NCBI GenBank assembly: GCA_030710605.1
Contig: CP092870.1
Span: 91,937,042 to 92,001,041, forward strand
Origin: Cordylochernes scorpioides
Taxonomy: Eukaryota > Arthropoda > Arachnida > Pseudoscorpiones > Chernetidae
Reading direction: 5' to 3'
DNA length: 64,000 nt
The notes beneath the pieces are model-generated. The model saw only the letters and a list, made by a program, of their open reading frames with translations. It had not been told where the DNA came from and made no database searches. Shown here in pieces: positions 43,217 through 54,213 of this stretch; positions within the stretch are counted from its first letter, which is position 1, and each line of letters starts with the position of its first letter. Position numbers and translations under genes: made by a program.

Positions 43217-43431
43217 ACACTCATGAACAAAACTTAAGGAAAGTTGTACATTTTAGCATGTATAACGGGATTCAGACAATAACTCTGAAAGATATTTGAT
43301 ACACATCGATCTTTACTGAAGACACATGATATAACTAAGTCCGAACAAAATTTACTGTCTCCTTAAATAAAAAAGAGATGACCGACGATATCATAGACTT
43401 TCCATTTCCTTAAATTTTGTCAATGATTGTA
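43217..43431. mobile_element. TM MITE, copy 10
   Basis: Ends ACACTCATGAACAAAACTTA and CTTAAATTTTGTCAATG. 43432-44084 is AT-rich with no gene. Confidence 0.7.
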
Positions 43432-44084
43432 TATATATTTTCTAAAATATAGAATATCTTTAGCATTTAACATATAGTTAGCGCCTATAATAATGATAGA
43501 ATCGCATTAATCTTTAAAAATAAAGTATTTATGAAAATATAAACACCACAAAAGTTATCTATAGAAGTTTTGTCAAATATCTCGAAGTAAATACTGGCGC
43601 GGCAGACTTGGAAGCAATTTCCCTGGAAGGAGATAAGTTCGGGGAAAGTCCGACAGATCCGCTTAGTTCATTGTAATTTGGGAGCGCTCCAAGAATTCTC
43701 TCTTGGCTTAACTAACAAAGTGGGATCATTGATAGGAATAAAACAGAACAATAATAGAGAGAATATCTCTTTATATGTATATATATGTCATAAAAAATGT
43801 ATTTTAGGTACGTTACCAATTCATTCATGCAGTCGTGGATTGAAGTGAAATGATAACTTTTATATCCAAAATTTTTTTTTTTTTTAATGATTATATTTTA
43901 AGAACAAAACAGTTTGCATACATACAATTTAATAAAAATAATCTAAGTATATACAAAAAACATCTTGGGTTGTACTCCTTTTGTTAAGGATTTTTAAAGA
44001 ATTAACTCTGTGTTAATTCTATGATTATTTAAATTATAATTATATTAATGAATAATAAAAATCATATTTTTATTATGTCATATA

Positions 44085-44458
44085 TATGTTATAAATAAAG
44101 ATGAATGAGATTTCTGTTGTTTTTTTGATCATGTTGAGGATTATGGTAATGTAATGCATTCGTTGTTAAATCTTGAAAGTATGATAATAAAAATAATTTT
44201 GATCAGTAATTTATTTGAACTAAAGGAATATATAAAAGAACATAATTTGATAAAAGTAATGCCTGGCTTAAGGCGAGTAGAATAAGGAAAACAAAATATT
44301 ATTTACATAATGTACAAAGGTTTTGAGCCGGCCATTGGGATAAAACAACAACGAGTTTTTATAGGGGAAGAGTGACCTCTGGCGGTCGATTTAGCAGAGT
44401 ATTTGAATCTATGAAATTATAATTTAAAAACAAATAATACTTTTATATAACATATTAA
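44085..44458 (-). repeat. VG repeat, copy 4
   Basis: GTGACCTCTGGCGGTCGATT and GAGCCGGCCATTGGGATA on the plus strand, TTATATAACATATTA end. Confidence 0.65.
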
Positions 44459-44470
44459 GACAAATCAATA

Positions 44471-45188
44471 ACGCGCCATCTATACATATAAAATAAAAGG
44501 ATTTAAAAGCGCGAATGTTTCTTTTATATATAAAACGAACTTCTACTGTCCTCACTGCGATGAAAAAATATATTGGGAGGGCTTGGCTCATCAGTGGTGA
44601 ACCCTCCCAGCGGTTTCGCCAATTTAATCCACCAGACCGCTTCTCAGAGCTCTAATACTGTATTGGATCATTCTGCTTTTATATGCTACACTGAAGGATG
44701 GAATCTTAGGAATGGTTTTCAAGTAAACTATGGACATAAGCTTATAGGACAGTAGAATTACATTCAAATATTTGCTTCGAGCAATGCTCTTCAGCTTTTA
44801 AATCCTTTTATTTTATATGTATAGATGGCGCGTTATTGCTTTGTCTTAATTTATTCCTAATGTTCTTGTCTTTATAGTTTGCTGAAGAGCATTGCTCGAA
44901 GCAAATATTTGAATGTAATTCTACTGTCCTATAAGCTTATGTCCATAGTTTACTTGAAAACCATTCCTAAGATTCCATCCTTCAGTGTAGCATATAAAAG
45001 CAGAATGATCCAATACAGTATTAGAGCTCTGAGAAGCGGTCTGGTGGATTAAATTGGCGAAACCGCTGGGAGGGTTCACCACTGATGAGCCAAGCCCTCC
45101 CAATATATTTTTTCATCGCAGTGAGGACAGTAGAAGTTCGTTTTATGTATAAAAGAAACATTCGCGCTTTTAAATCCTTTTATTTTAT
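44471..45188. mobile_element. GM-type element duplicated as a foldback (about 308-bp arms)
   Basis: A complete element 44471-44836 has ends AACGCGCCATCTATACATA and the complement. Its sequence from about 44488 to 44795 is repeated inverted at 44881-45188, centred at 44838, with almost no differences. The GM core CTGATGAGCC occurs in both arms. Equal open frames in the two arms are a by-product. 45189-45579 has no gene; 45580-45625 is a GM end fragment. Confidence 0.8.
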
Positions 45189-45794
45189 ATATATAACATA
45201 TATATATATATATATATTATATAATCTAAAATACAAATATTTTATTTTTTTTAAAAACATATATTTTATTTTTTCATTCATTGACTGTTCTGCATTTTTG
45301 ACCATATATTCAAAAAAATATCACTTTTAATTATTATTGTTGAAAATATGTATATTTAACCCTACCTATCTTTTATCCACGATTATAGAATTCATTATAT
45401 AAATTCTATATTCCTGTGATATAAATAATTTTATGTATATTTTTACTTCAAGAGATTCAAAAATAAAAATCTGCTTGAAAGGTAAATAATTATTTTTATT
45501 TTTCCACGGCTGCACCTCTTTTCAACAATCAAACACACAAAAAATTTCTAATCTATAACATATATATATATGTATTATGATGCATTAGCGCGCCATCTGT
45601 TATCAAAATTAGAAACTATTAATAGAATAATGAAATATATTTAAGTTTTATTATGTATGATATCTTTGTATTTATCAATCTGTGTGATGTGGTTATATAA
45701 AATGGTTCGAGGTAGATATCCATATACTAGAATTCATCATCGTGAAATTTTGTGAGTTTATAGAATTACAAATATTTATATATTGGAAACATAA

Positions 45795-46010
45795 AAATGG
45801 CATTTTCTGTCTACTTTATGAGCATTTTTGATGGCGGAGCGCCATTCAGTGGAACAAAAAATCAACTAAACGTTGATATAGCTTATTCCAAAGATATTTG
45901 ACCAACCAAATTGCTTGATAAATCAAGAAAAGCTAACCACGTACTCGTTTCAGGCTGTAGGCCCTCGTCAGAGTGGTGCAGACTGTACCTCTACAACTAA
46001 ATATTTGATC
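45795..46010 (-). mobile_element. RZ2 element, subfamily ii with ribozyme
   Basis: Minus strand from GAGGTACAGTCTGC through the ribozyme, TTAGCTTTTCTTGATTTATC and the GGCGCTCCGCCATC hairpin. It shows that subfamily ii also carried the ribozyme. 46011-46786 has no gene. Confidence 0.7.
45937..45976 (-). ncRNA. Hammerhead ribozyme, RZ2 subfamily ii
   Basis: CCACT with CGTGG (first pair mismatched), core CTGACGA, stem II GGGC with GCCT (one wobble) around CTACA, core GAAA, CGAGTA as minimal stem III with cleavage base A. Confidence 0.65.
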
Positions 46011-46788
46011 CCAAATACAAGTATACGCTTATATACCTATAAGCTTATAACCTAAGTTAAATACGAAAATATTTTGGGTATTTGCCTTTCAAAGAAATAC
46101 TCTCTAAGGAAATTACAGAACCTTATTACAAAAACCTAAATAGTATAGAACAGCCAAATTTTCCTGAATGAAGACTGAAACCCTCAAGTCTCTGGCAAGA
46201 GATTTCCAACACATAGCCATATTCTGAAAATAATAATACCTTATACAATATAATTTGAGATTGAAATTAGTATATATTTCTATTGTCTCCAGGACAAGCA
46301 TATGACGCCCTAAAAGCCGAATTAAAAACTCTGTTCTGTTGTCTATCAATGTTATTTATACATTTCAAATGAGAGTTCAATTTAAGAAGGAATTTTCACC
46401 TCAGAATATAATTTTATTCACTTAAACTCTCTGTTTATTTTAGATATCTTTTCATATTTACATACTTCCATAGCCATTCATATAAAAAAGAGAAACACAG
46501 AATACGGGGAACAAAGCGCTGTTAGAAAGGAACCCACGAACCATCACCTACGCGGAGAGTTTGGGAACAAATGTAAAAGGAACAAATGACTTGGTAGGTA
46601 ATTAGAACAAGACATGGAGAACATGGCTCTTTGGAAGGGATTTAGACGTCTCTCTTTGGCCAACATAGTTTGGTAACATCCATTCAGACCTCTCTGTTTT
46701 TCCACCTTCTTACATAAAACGTTTTAGAAAAGTCGTCATCAACTTCGGAGAACGGATTCCTCTATGCTCTAAGGGAAGAAATAATATA

Positions 46789-46957
46789 CAGTAAGACTCT
46801 CGACAAAACGAACCAGGGCTACAGCGAACTTTCCTAACTAGCTAACTATTATAAAATCTCCATTTTATAATACAGTGAACTATGACTATAACAAACTATG
46901 GCTATAGTGAACCACAGATTCAGTTCCATTGATGTTCGCTATAGAGGTGTTTTACTG
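46789..46957. mobile_element. PG1 pogo-like MITE, complete
   Basis: CAGTAAGACTCTC at the left, GAGGTGTTTTACTG at the right, TA on both sides; interior inverted relative to 9696-9862. 46960-47520 has no gene. Confidence 0.75.
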
Positions 46958-47524
46958 TAATAGGTATTCTCGATAAAAAAAAATATATATATATTTGACA
47001 TGTTTTGACAGTTTGTTGTACCTCTTATTCAATTCACAAGAATATGCTAAATAGGCACACACAAATATTTAATTAAATAATTATTTTAGAAATATATAAA
47101 AACCCTTTTAAAACTATATTGTAACGTAGAAAATTAAGAAAGACAAACTTCAGGATGACACAGCAATTTATATAAGACTAAAAACAAAATCAACATTTAT
47201 AAGAAACAAGTTTAGGAATGAGGGAAGTTTCCAAGGTATATATTGCAAAATATAAATAATATATATTTCTAAAAATTAATAATCTGTATATAAAATATGA
47301 TGAATACTTTGCTACAATATTATATTCTTCTATACATCGTTCTTATTTTATTTCCTTACGTAAATCTCCTGTTATATTTACATAGTGGGTGGTAAGGGCT
47401 AATGGACTTCTCCACACGGCATTTGGTGTCATCTTGTAGGTGAGATCAGAGTGGGGACATCACTGAGATGGTCTGTAGTCAAAATTGTATTATCTCATTC
47501 TTTGAATATTGATAATTCAATGAT

Positions 47525-48092
47525 ATATTCATAGCCCTTCAAGAAATAGACACAACACAAACACAACACACACCCATTTTTAATCATTTTATTGATATTC
47601 TATCAGCAAATACTTCCCTCCAAAAATTAAGTTCGAAACTAGAAAGTGTGCAATATTGTCAAGTAGCTCTGCAACTCCGGTTACAAGAAGCTCCATGGGA
47701 CACCTGTCAATCATCACTGGACTCCGGGGGGACCACAGGTGTGAGGGGTTCTCGGAATCTTATCGGCAAATAAGGAAAACGGGACGGTGGCTGACCACTC
47801 TCATTATTTTTACCTTGGGATAAGTTGTTATCTCTCTCCCTATAAATACCTCTTGTATATAATTATATTGGAGAACTAAAAGGTAAATACCCATCTTTAT
47901 AATAATTTAATTATTCCCAAATCTGCCCTTGCTTTATTTATCTCCGCGACAATATATATTCATAGCCCATCAAGAAATAGACAGAACACAAACACAACAC
48001 ACACCCACAATTTTAATCATTTTACTGATATCCTGTCAGTAAACACTTCTTTCTCCCAAAAATTAAATTCGAAACTAGAAAGTGTTCAATAT
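47525..48092. repeat. Direct repeat pair of about 130 bp
   Basis: ATTCATAGCCCTTCAAGAAA with AACACAAACACAACACACAC recurs at 47950-48092. The 300-bp spacer includes a GC-rich block CATCACTGGACTCCGGGGGG. It may be a tandem duplication or the ends of an unknown element. 48093-48416 shows nothing. Confidence 0.6.
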
Positions 48093-48549
48093 CTTTAAAT
48101 TGAATTACCAATTTATTTCGCCGCGTTCAAAAATTAATTTTCAAAAAGATTAACAATATATTGTGGCGAAGAAATAATAATTATATAACTTATTTTATTA
48201 TTGAATTAATTAATGAAAATACCCAGTAGAATATAACTCTGTATTTATGAAATCTTCATATAAGTTTTATAGCTTTCTTTTTTGTTCAATACTCTCTAGC
48301 AGTAAATAATTTGTTAGTTTTATTGTAGTTGTCTAGTCGTGCTGATGTTATAAATAAACAATATTTACTTTATCATTGTGTTCTGTCTAGTCATCTATTA
48401 CTATGTTACAACATATATGTGTTATATAAAAATATTATTTTATTTTAAATTATAATTTCATAGATTCAAATACTCTGCTAAATCGACCACCAGAGGTCAC
48501 TCTTCCCCTATAAAAACTCGTTGTTGTTTTATCCCAATGGCCAGTTGAA

Positions 48550-49899
48550 GTCTGCGCCAAGGTCCGCGGCATGTTGCCGCGTTTGACCGCAGCCGCTAAT
48601 CTCAACTTTGGTTTTGGTTACCGCGCCTTGAGAACTCTGTATCTGCAAGTGGTTGTTCCGGCCATTGCCTATGCCTCGGCGGTTTGGTTTCCTAATCTTT
48701 CTCAACGCTCCTTGAATGTTCTACTGAGTGCTCAAAGGCCTTTCCTAGTGAGAGCTTGTAGAGCTTTCAGATCAACCAGCAACGCTGCTCTAATCTCCCT
48801 CTCCAGAGTCCTTCCTCTCGATCTGGAAATCTTGGCTAAAACTGAGCTATACCTTAAAAAGTATGGATTGGTTGACGCTGAAATTCCACTCGAGCCTCCT
48901 CCCTTTCCACATCCTCTCCCCTACCCCCCCTATTACTCCGCTCCCAGTAATATTCCTGCTCTTTTCTTCCACGTGGCATACTATACAGATGGTTCCAAAA
49001 CCAGAGATGGAGTTGGCGCCGGCGTGTACAGGTTCTCTTGTCTCGATTGTGCACCTGAAATACGTGAATCTCATGTTCTGTCCCCTCATTGTTCTGTCTT
49101 TCAGGCGGAAGCCCTTGGATTGGTTAAGGCTCTTGAAAACGCAACCACTTTACCTAATCATCTAACCTTAGGATTCTTCCTGGACAACCTCTCAGTCGTG
49201 AAGTCAGTTCTGAACTCTAAGACTGGTAATTACCTTATCGACAGAGCTCTGCTACTGATTTCGCGATTGAATCGCAACGGGAACAGATGCACCATACAAT
49301 GGATCAAGGGCCACAGTGGGAACGTGGGTAATGACATTGCGGACACACTCGCAAAGCGGGGTGCTGAATCTGCTGACCCAAGCTGTTACAAACTCGCTCC
49401 TTTGTCGTTTGTAAAATCGGCAATCTACGGCCGGGCGCGTGAAGCATGGGAAAGCAGATTCCTCTCTCTAGCTCCTTCTATCCACACCCGCTTTGGCCTT
49501 ACTCCAATGAGTCTTTTAGACAAAAGGTATGCGTACATCGTCCCTAGCGAGCACATTGTGGTAGGCCTGCTAACGGGACACACGTGGACGGACAGTTTCG
49601 CCCACAGGATAGGCGTCATTGACGATCCTTCCTGCCCTTACTGCGACGCCGACAGGGAAGAAACTCTGTCTCACATCGTGCTTGAGTGCAGCAGCCTTGA
49701 TGCCCTTAGATTCCCCCTTCTTTCCACCTGTGCAGAAGAATTAGGGTATACTCCGCGGTCACTCAAAGACTTTATTTTCAACAGGAGCACTTGGCGAGCC
49801 TGCCTGGAGTTCCTAAAGGCCTCTGATAGACTTAAGCCACGCGTCCGCGCGGAGGATTCCGATCACCTGAGTGACTCGGACTCCTCACCTCATGGTTAA
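48550..49899 (+). CDS. LINE ORF2 C-terminal part: RT connection, RNase H, zinc knuckle
   Basis: The frame is open from the truncation point and gives about 449 residues (numbering below from the Met at 48571). Residues 1-90 are the RT thumb/connection region (AIAYASAVWFPNLS). The RNase H domain has the full catalytic set: D140 in YTDGSK, E180 in FQAEALG, D205 in FLDNLS, H248 in KGHSG and D255 in GNDIAD, which removes RNA from the cDNA hybrid. A CCHC-like knuckle CPYCDADREETLSHIVLEC follows. RNase H is found in I, Ingi, LOA and related clades, not in R1, so this is a different lineage from the LINE at 5637. The RT palm and endonuclease are missing, so it cannot move by itself. Confidence 0.85.
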   Translation, partial: VCAKVRGMLPRLTAAANLNFGFGYRALRTLYLQVVVPAIAYASAVWFPNLSQRSLNVLLSAQRPFLVRACRAFRSTSNAALISLSRVLPLDLEILAKTELYLKKYGLVDAEIPLEPPPFPHPLPYPPYYSAPSNIPALFFHVAYYTDGSKTRDGVGAGVYRFSCLDCAPEIRESHVLSPHCSVFQAEALGLVKALENATTLPNHLTLGFFLDNLSVVKSVLNSKTGNYLIDRALLLISRLNRNGNRCTIQWIKGHSGNVGNDIADTLAKRGAESADPSCYKLAPLSFVKSAIYGRAREAWESRFLSLAPSIHTRFGLTPMSLLDKRYAYIVPSEHIVVGLLTGHTWTDSFAHRIGVIDDPSCPYCDADREETLSHIVLECSSLDALRFPLLSTCAEELGYTPRSLKDFIFNRSTWRACLEFLKASDRLKPRVRAEDSDHLSDSDSSPHG

Positions 49900-50677
49900 C
49901 ACCGGTCATTGGCGGCTGCTCGTAGACGTAACTTTGGCCTGTGCCGCTGTTTAAGATCGGTTTCGCGACCTGCCCTGCGTATGTGATCGCCCCTGACGCT
50001 GTCTCTGTAACCCAAGGACAGAGGGCAAATGGTTTGGCGATTCGACGGCGCGGGCTGCTCGAGAAATCGACTTACGCAGCGACCCATTTGAACGCGCTAT
50101 GCAATCCATGGTGTACTTTTCTGGTTGGTCGTCTTAGCACTGGTACCCTCACCAGTATTCTTATCCAAAACTTTAATATATTCATTTTTACAAAAAAAAA
50201 AAAAATAATAATAATAATAAATAAATAAAAATAAAATAAAATAATAATCTATCTTTTCCCATCAGTTGCTGAATCATTCTCGCTTTATCTAATATTCTTA
50301 TTTAAACAACAGTTGTCTTTCTTTTATTTTCCCTGGCCTGGGGAATCTAACCTTTTTGAACAGCCTTGGTTGCGTGCAGCACCTTGATACTTTACATCGT
50401 GCATTGCGGCTTGTCTACCTGCTACAAACCTGCTACGCCTGCTTCAACACCATTGAACCCGTCTCTGCCACCCCCTGAACTCCGCGGATCACCACCCTGC
50501 TCCCCCCCGGTCCTCCTCTACATCCCGGCTCTCCTGGCCTCACCTGGCGATGATCCCTGGCCACCCATCCCCAGGCCCCTCCAACTATGCTTTGTATATA
50601 TTCCGCTTTATGCGTCCATCGGGGCTCAAAAATCATTCATTTTGGTTAGCAGCCCCGTAAAATAAAGATATTTTCTC
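49900..50677 (+). other. 3' UTR of the RNase H LINE
   Basis: GC-rich stretch after the ORF2 stop with no supported frame; an AATAAAGA signal lies 15 bases before the end and a short A/T-rich microsatellite at about 50190-50245. Confidence 0.6.
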
Positions 50678-50974
50678 TATCCCAATGGCCGGCTCAAAAC
50701 TTTTGTACATTATGTAAATAATATTTTGTTTTCCTTATTCTACTCGCCTTAAGCCAGGCAGTACTTTTATCAAACCATGTTTTTTATATATTCCATAAGA
50801 TCAATTAAATCTATTTTGATAACTGATTTTATTTAATCATTGCCACGACTGCTCAACAAATATCTCTATTCTCAAAATAATCAGCATCAAGTATTAATTC
50901 TATATAACTAATTATCAAAAATCAAACAGAAATTTTTTTTCGTATTATATATATATTTATGTTACCCATTTATA

Positions 50975-51065
50975 TATTCATGGTTCACTATACTCATAGT
51001 TCACTGTATTATAAAATGGGGATTGTTTCAGGTTTGTTATAAGGGAAGGTTTGTTATATCCCCTG
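50975..51065. mobile_element. PG1 MITE fragment
   Basis: GGTTCACTATACTCATAG, ATTATAAAATGGGGATTG and GTTATATCCCCTGTTTG, matching the 3' part of 9696-9862. Confidence 0.55.
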
Positions 51066-51284
51066 TTTGTTATTTGAAAAAAAAGCAAGCTTTCAAGGAA
51101 CGATACTCTTCTACTGGCTTAACAATGTCAAGTAAAGAAATACAAACTTTTTATAAACAACAAATGTTTACCTGCACACTTGACGGGCGTGAATATAACG
51201 AAATTAAAACTTTAAAATCCGTTTAAAACACTCAATGTATTTACATTTTTGTAATAGCATATTTTATTATTATAAAATATATAT

Positions 51285-51584
51285 GAAAATTGCAATTATA
51301 CCGCGAATGTTTCTTCTAAACAAAAATCGAAATTCATTTTAAAGAGAAATAGCGATTATTTCTAACTTTAAGGATGAAGTATGATAGGATGAATTGTGAA
51401 GAATAATGACAAACGGAAAAATAAAAGTGTCCAGGGATGGGAATTTATTTTTCCGTTTGTCATTATTCTTCACAATTCATCCTATCATACTTCATCCTTA
51501 AAGTTAGAAATAATCGCTATTTCTCTTTAAAATGAATTTCGATTTTTGTTTAGAAGAAACATTCGCGGTATAATTGCAATTTTC
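51285..51584. repeat. Perfect foldback, 141-bp arms
   Basis: Arms 51285-51425 and 51444-51584 are exact inverted copies by eye (GCAATTATACCGCGAATG through TGACAAACGG), with an 18-nt loop. The GCGAATGTTTCTT end resembles the GM-type element at 44511. 51585-51799 shows no feature. Confidence 0.85.
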
Positions 51585-51799
51585 GTTTTACAATCATCAG
51601 CCGCGTTATATTTATTTATAATATATATATATATAAAAGGATTCTAAAAAAGACAAAGTGGAATCTATCCGGTTAATTCCCACAGTCTCGGGTCGTGTAA
51701 CTCTCCCAGTTTCCAGAGATAATTATACAAGTCTTATGTAATCTCTATATTCGCTTTAAAATAAGGATCACAAGTCAGGGAGAAGAGATTCGTTATATA

Positions 51800-52165
51800 A
51801 GAGGACGGATCAATTTCCTCCCGGCAATTTTTTCCATCTATATTCTAGCAATAGATTTGGCCCAGCCACCTTGCCAGCAAAACACCTCTTTGGTAGATTG
51901 TGAAGATTCCATTAGATCCCGTGTGGATCTCATGGAATAAAGTCCGCCCTAGACTGACGAGGGCCATTAGCTCGAAACTATGGTCTCTAGGTGGACGCTT
52001 CTCAGTTTGCCAAAGCTGGTGTTGTGGCTTTGTCACCGACCCGAGGCCGCTAGTTGCGGCGACGGTCAATAGATGGCGTCAGGTGTTGACGTTTATTTTG
52101 ACGGGAGAAGCGCCCTATGCTTCTATGGATGAATTTCCTCCCGGAAAAATTTCCATCTATATATA
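51800..52165 (+). mobile_element. RZ1 element, copy 3
   Basis: Ribozyme on the plus strand. TCAATTTCCTCCCGGCAA with TTCCATCTATA occurs at both ends in the same orientation about 320 bp apart, the same more-than-one-unit layout as copy 1. It ends in a TA run that leads into LINE sequence. Confidence 0.75.
51948..51991 (+). ncRNA. Hammerhead ribozyme, RZ1 copy 3
   Basis: CCTAGA / TCTAGG stem I, core CTGACGA, stem II GGGC with GCTC (one wobble), core GAAA, stem III ACT with GGT (one wobble), cleavage base C at 51985. The two changes from copy 1 both keep pairing. Confidence 0.85.
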
Positions 52166-53110
52166 TATATATATATAATATATTGAGGCTAGGAGGGAAT
52201 ATTTTAAGCTCCTGCAAAGAAAAAGAGATGAATTCAATAAGGACAAGAATGAAAGGATAAAGAACGCCAAAGATCCCAAATCCTTCTGGAATGCCATTGC
52301 ATCCTTCAGAAAAAAACCAATAATACAAGGTGAGATTGATATAAAAGAATGGTTTTTATTTTATAAAAATTTACTGAACAAAGAAAATAAAGAAGCTACT
52401 TTTACGGTAAACCAGATGATCGGTTGGAAAGATCCAGATTTAGACGCGGAAATAACCCTTGAAGAGATCCATGATGTAGTAAAAAAAATAGCGAACGGCA
52501 AAGCAGTGGGACTCGATGGTATACCAAATGAGTTGCTAAAGAATTTACCAATACCGACTTTAAATAAATTGAAAAACCTATTCAACAAAATAATGTCCAC
52601 AGAAAAATACCCGCAACTCTGGACGAACTCAATAGTACACCCTATATATAAAAGCGGTGATAAGAATAACCCAACAAATTACAGAGGGATTGCCCTCTGC
52701 AGTAATATATCTAAATTATTTACTACAATACTAAGAAACAGATTAAACAACTGGATAGAAAAAAGAGTGATTATTTTAGAAAACCAAGCAGGTTTCCGTA
52801 AGAACCGATCATGCACTGACCACATAATACTACTGAATTCACTCATCCAATTATCTCTGAGAAGAAAACGAGGCAAGCTATATGTCTTCTTCGTCGATTT
52901 GACTAAAGCTTTCGACACAGTCCCACATGATTTACTTTGGCAAAAATTGCATAAAATGGGCATTAGCAATAAATTTGTAATGCTGATAAAAAACTTTTAC
53001 CAAGAAGCTAAGATCACTATCCGATGGAAAGGACAATATTCAAATAATGTGAAAATTAATTCTGGAGTGTTGCAGGGAGAATCACTTTCCCCACTTTTAT
53101 TTATACTATA

Positions 53111-53750
53111 CTAGACGAATGGCCCGGGCAACGCCCGGGTTTTACCCGAGTGCGAATATATTTTAAAAACGTTTTAATCTTGTCTTCATCTTGTCTACAC
53201 CTTGTATACATCTTGCTTCCTAGGGTTGCCCGGCAACGCCCGGGTTGGGTTTACATGATTAAATGTATTATTCAAACACATTAAACATGTGCCCGTTGGC
53301 TGCCAGCGAGTAAATGTCGGCGCCCGTTGACTCCCGGCGAGCAAGCGACCGCTCCCGTCGACTGCCGGCGGGCGAGGGGCTTCCCGGCGCATGCGCGCGC
53401 CCGTTGACTCCCGGCGAGCAAGCGACTGCTCCCGTCGGCTGCCGGCGTGCGAGTGCCTTCCCGGCGCATGCGCGCGCACAGGGAAGCCACGTGTCGCAGG
53501 CGTCCAATGGGCGCGCCCCGCCATCAGATTCCACCGCGTTCTAGATGAGCTATTTAGAATAATTTGAATATATAGTTTTAATTATTGATTTATATATTTT
53601 TTTAAATAGCCTATCGTCATCCTCGTTATTTTTTACCTATGTATTGAAATTTTGGTTTGAATTAGTGAACTACTGCGAATTTGTATACCGGACATACAAA
53701 CCAACCAACCAACAGACAAACATACAAACATTCATTTTTATATATATAGA
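53111..53750 (-). mobile_element. Non-autonomous Helitron inside LINE ORF2
   Basis: Minus strand: 5' end TCTATATATATAAAAATGAA at 53750; 3' hairpin CCCGGGCGTTGCCCGGG and CCATTCGTCTAG at 53111. The host bases on the two sides are A (53110) and T (53751), exactly the expected A/T target without duplication. 640 bp; the 5' region matches 30845-31010. The middle is an unusual GC-rich block. Confidence 0.9.
53275..53545. repeat. GC-rich tandem block within the Helitron
   Basis: CCCGTTGACTCCCGGCGAGC and TTCCCGGCGCATGCGCGCGC recur about 100 bp apart, with shorter GCCCGTTGGCTGCC/GACTGCCGGCG variants between. It is CpG-dense in an AT-rich, CpG-poor region. Frames on both strands are open only because of composition. 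Confidence 0.8.
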
Positions 53751-54213
53751 TATGGCCGACCTAATAGAACTTTATAATAACTCAGCACTTACAGGATTTC
53801 ATCTCCCTGATTTTGGCGTTTTACACCTACTTATGTATGCGGATGACATAGCCATAATTGGAGAATCGAAAATTAATCTTCAAAATAAAATCAATTTACT
53901 AAAGTCTTACCTGGATAAGAACAAATTAGTTTTAAATGAAAATAAGTCCAAAATAATAGTATTCAGAAATGGAGGAAGACCGGCAAGACACGAAAACTGG
54001 TACTGGGGTGACACCCCACTGACTGTTGCGTCCAATATTACATATCTGGGATATCCATTCACTTCCACTATTAATAGTAAAAAGGTAGCCCTCTTTTATA
54101 AAGCCAAAGCAAATACGGCAATAAATGCAACTATTAGACTGATAAAAAAAGAAAAAATTAACTCATTAAAAGTTGCTCTGAATCTATTTGACTCAGTTAT
54201 TAAATCAATACTG

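Larger units (their letters stand above)
48543..50677 (+). mobile_element. I-superfamily LINE, 5' truncated, with RNase H
   Basis: A 13-bp target duplication (48530-48542 and 50678-50690) bounds 2135 bp: the 3' part of ORF2, then about 780 bp of 3' UTR ending GTAAAATAAAGATATTTTC. It is much GC-richer than the host DNA, and its reading frame is undamaged, so the insertion is probably young. Confidence 0.85.
48417..50890 (+). repeat. VG repeat, copy 5, split by a LINE
   Basis: VG sequence runs to 48542 (GACCACCAGAGGTCACTC) and resumes at 50678 (CAATGGCCGGCTCAAAAC). The 13 bp TATCCCAATGGCC are present on both sides of the insertion. Confidence 0.8.

Noticed and set aside
44573..45103. Two identical 60-residue proteins on opposite strands
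   Set aside because: They arise from the two arms of one foldback element.
53195..53544. Arg/Ala-rich proteins on both strands
   Set aside because: Open frames caused by GC-rich tandem repeats in the Helitron; no family features.
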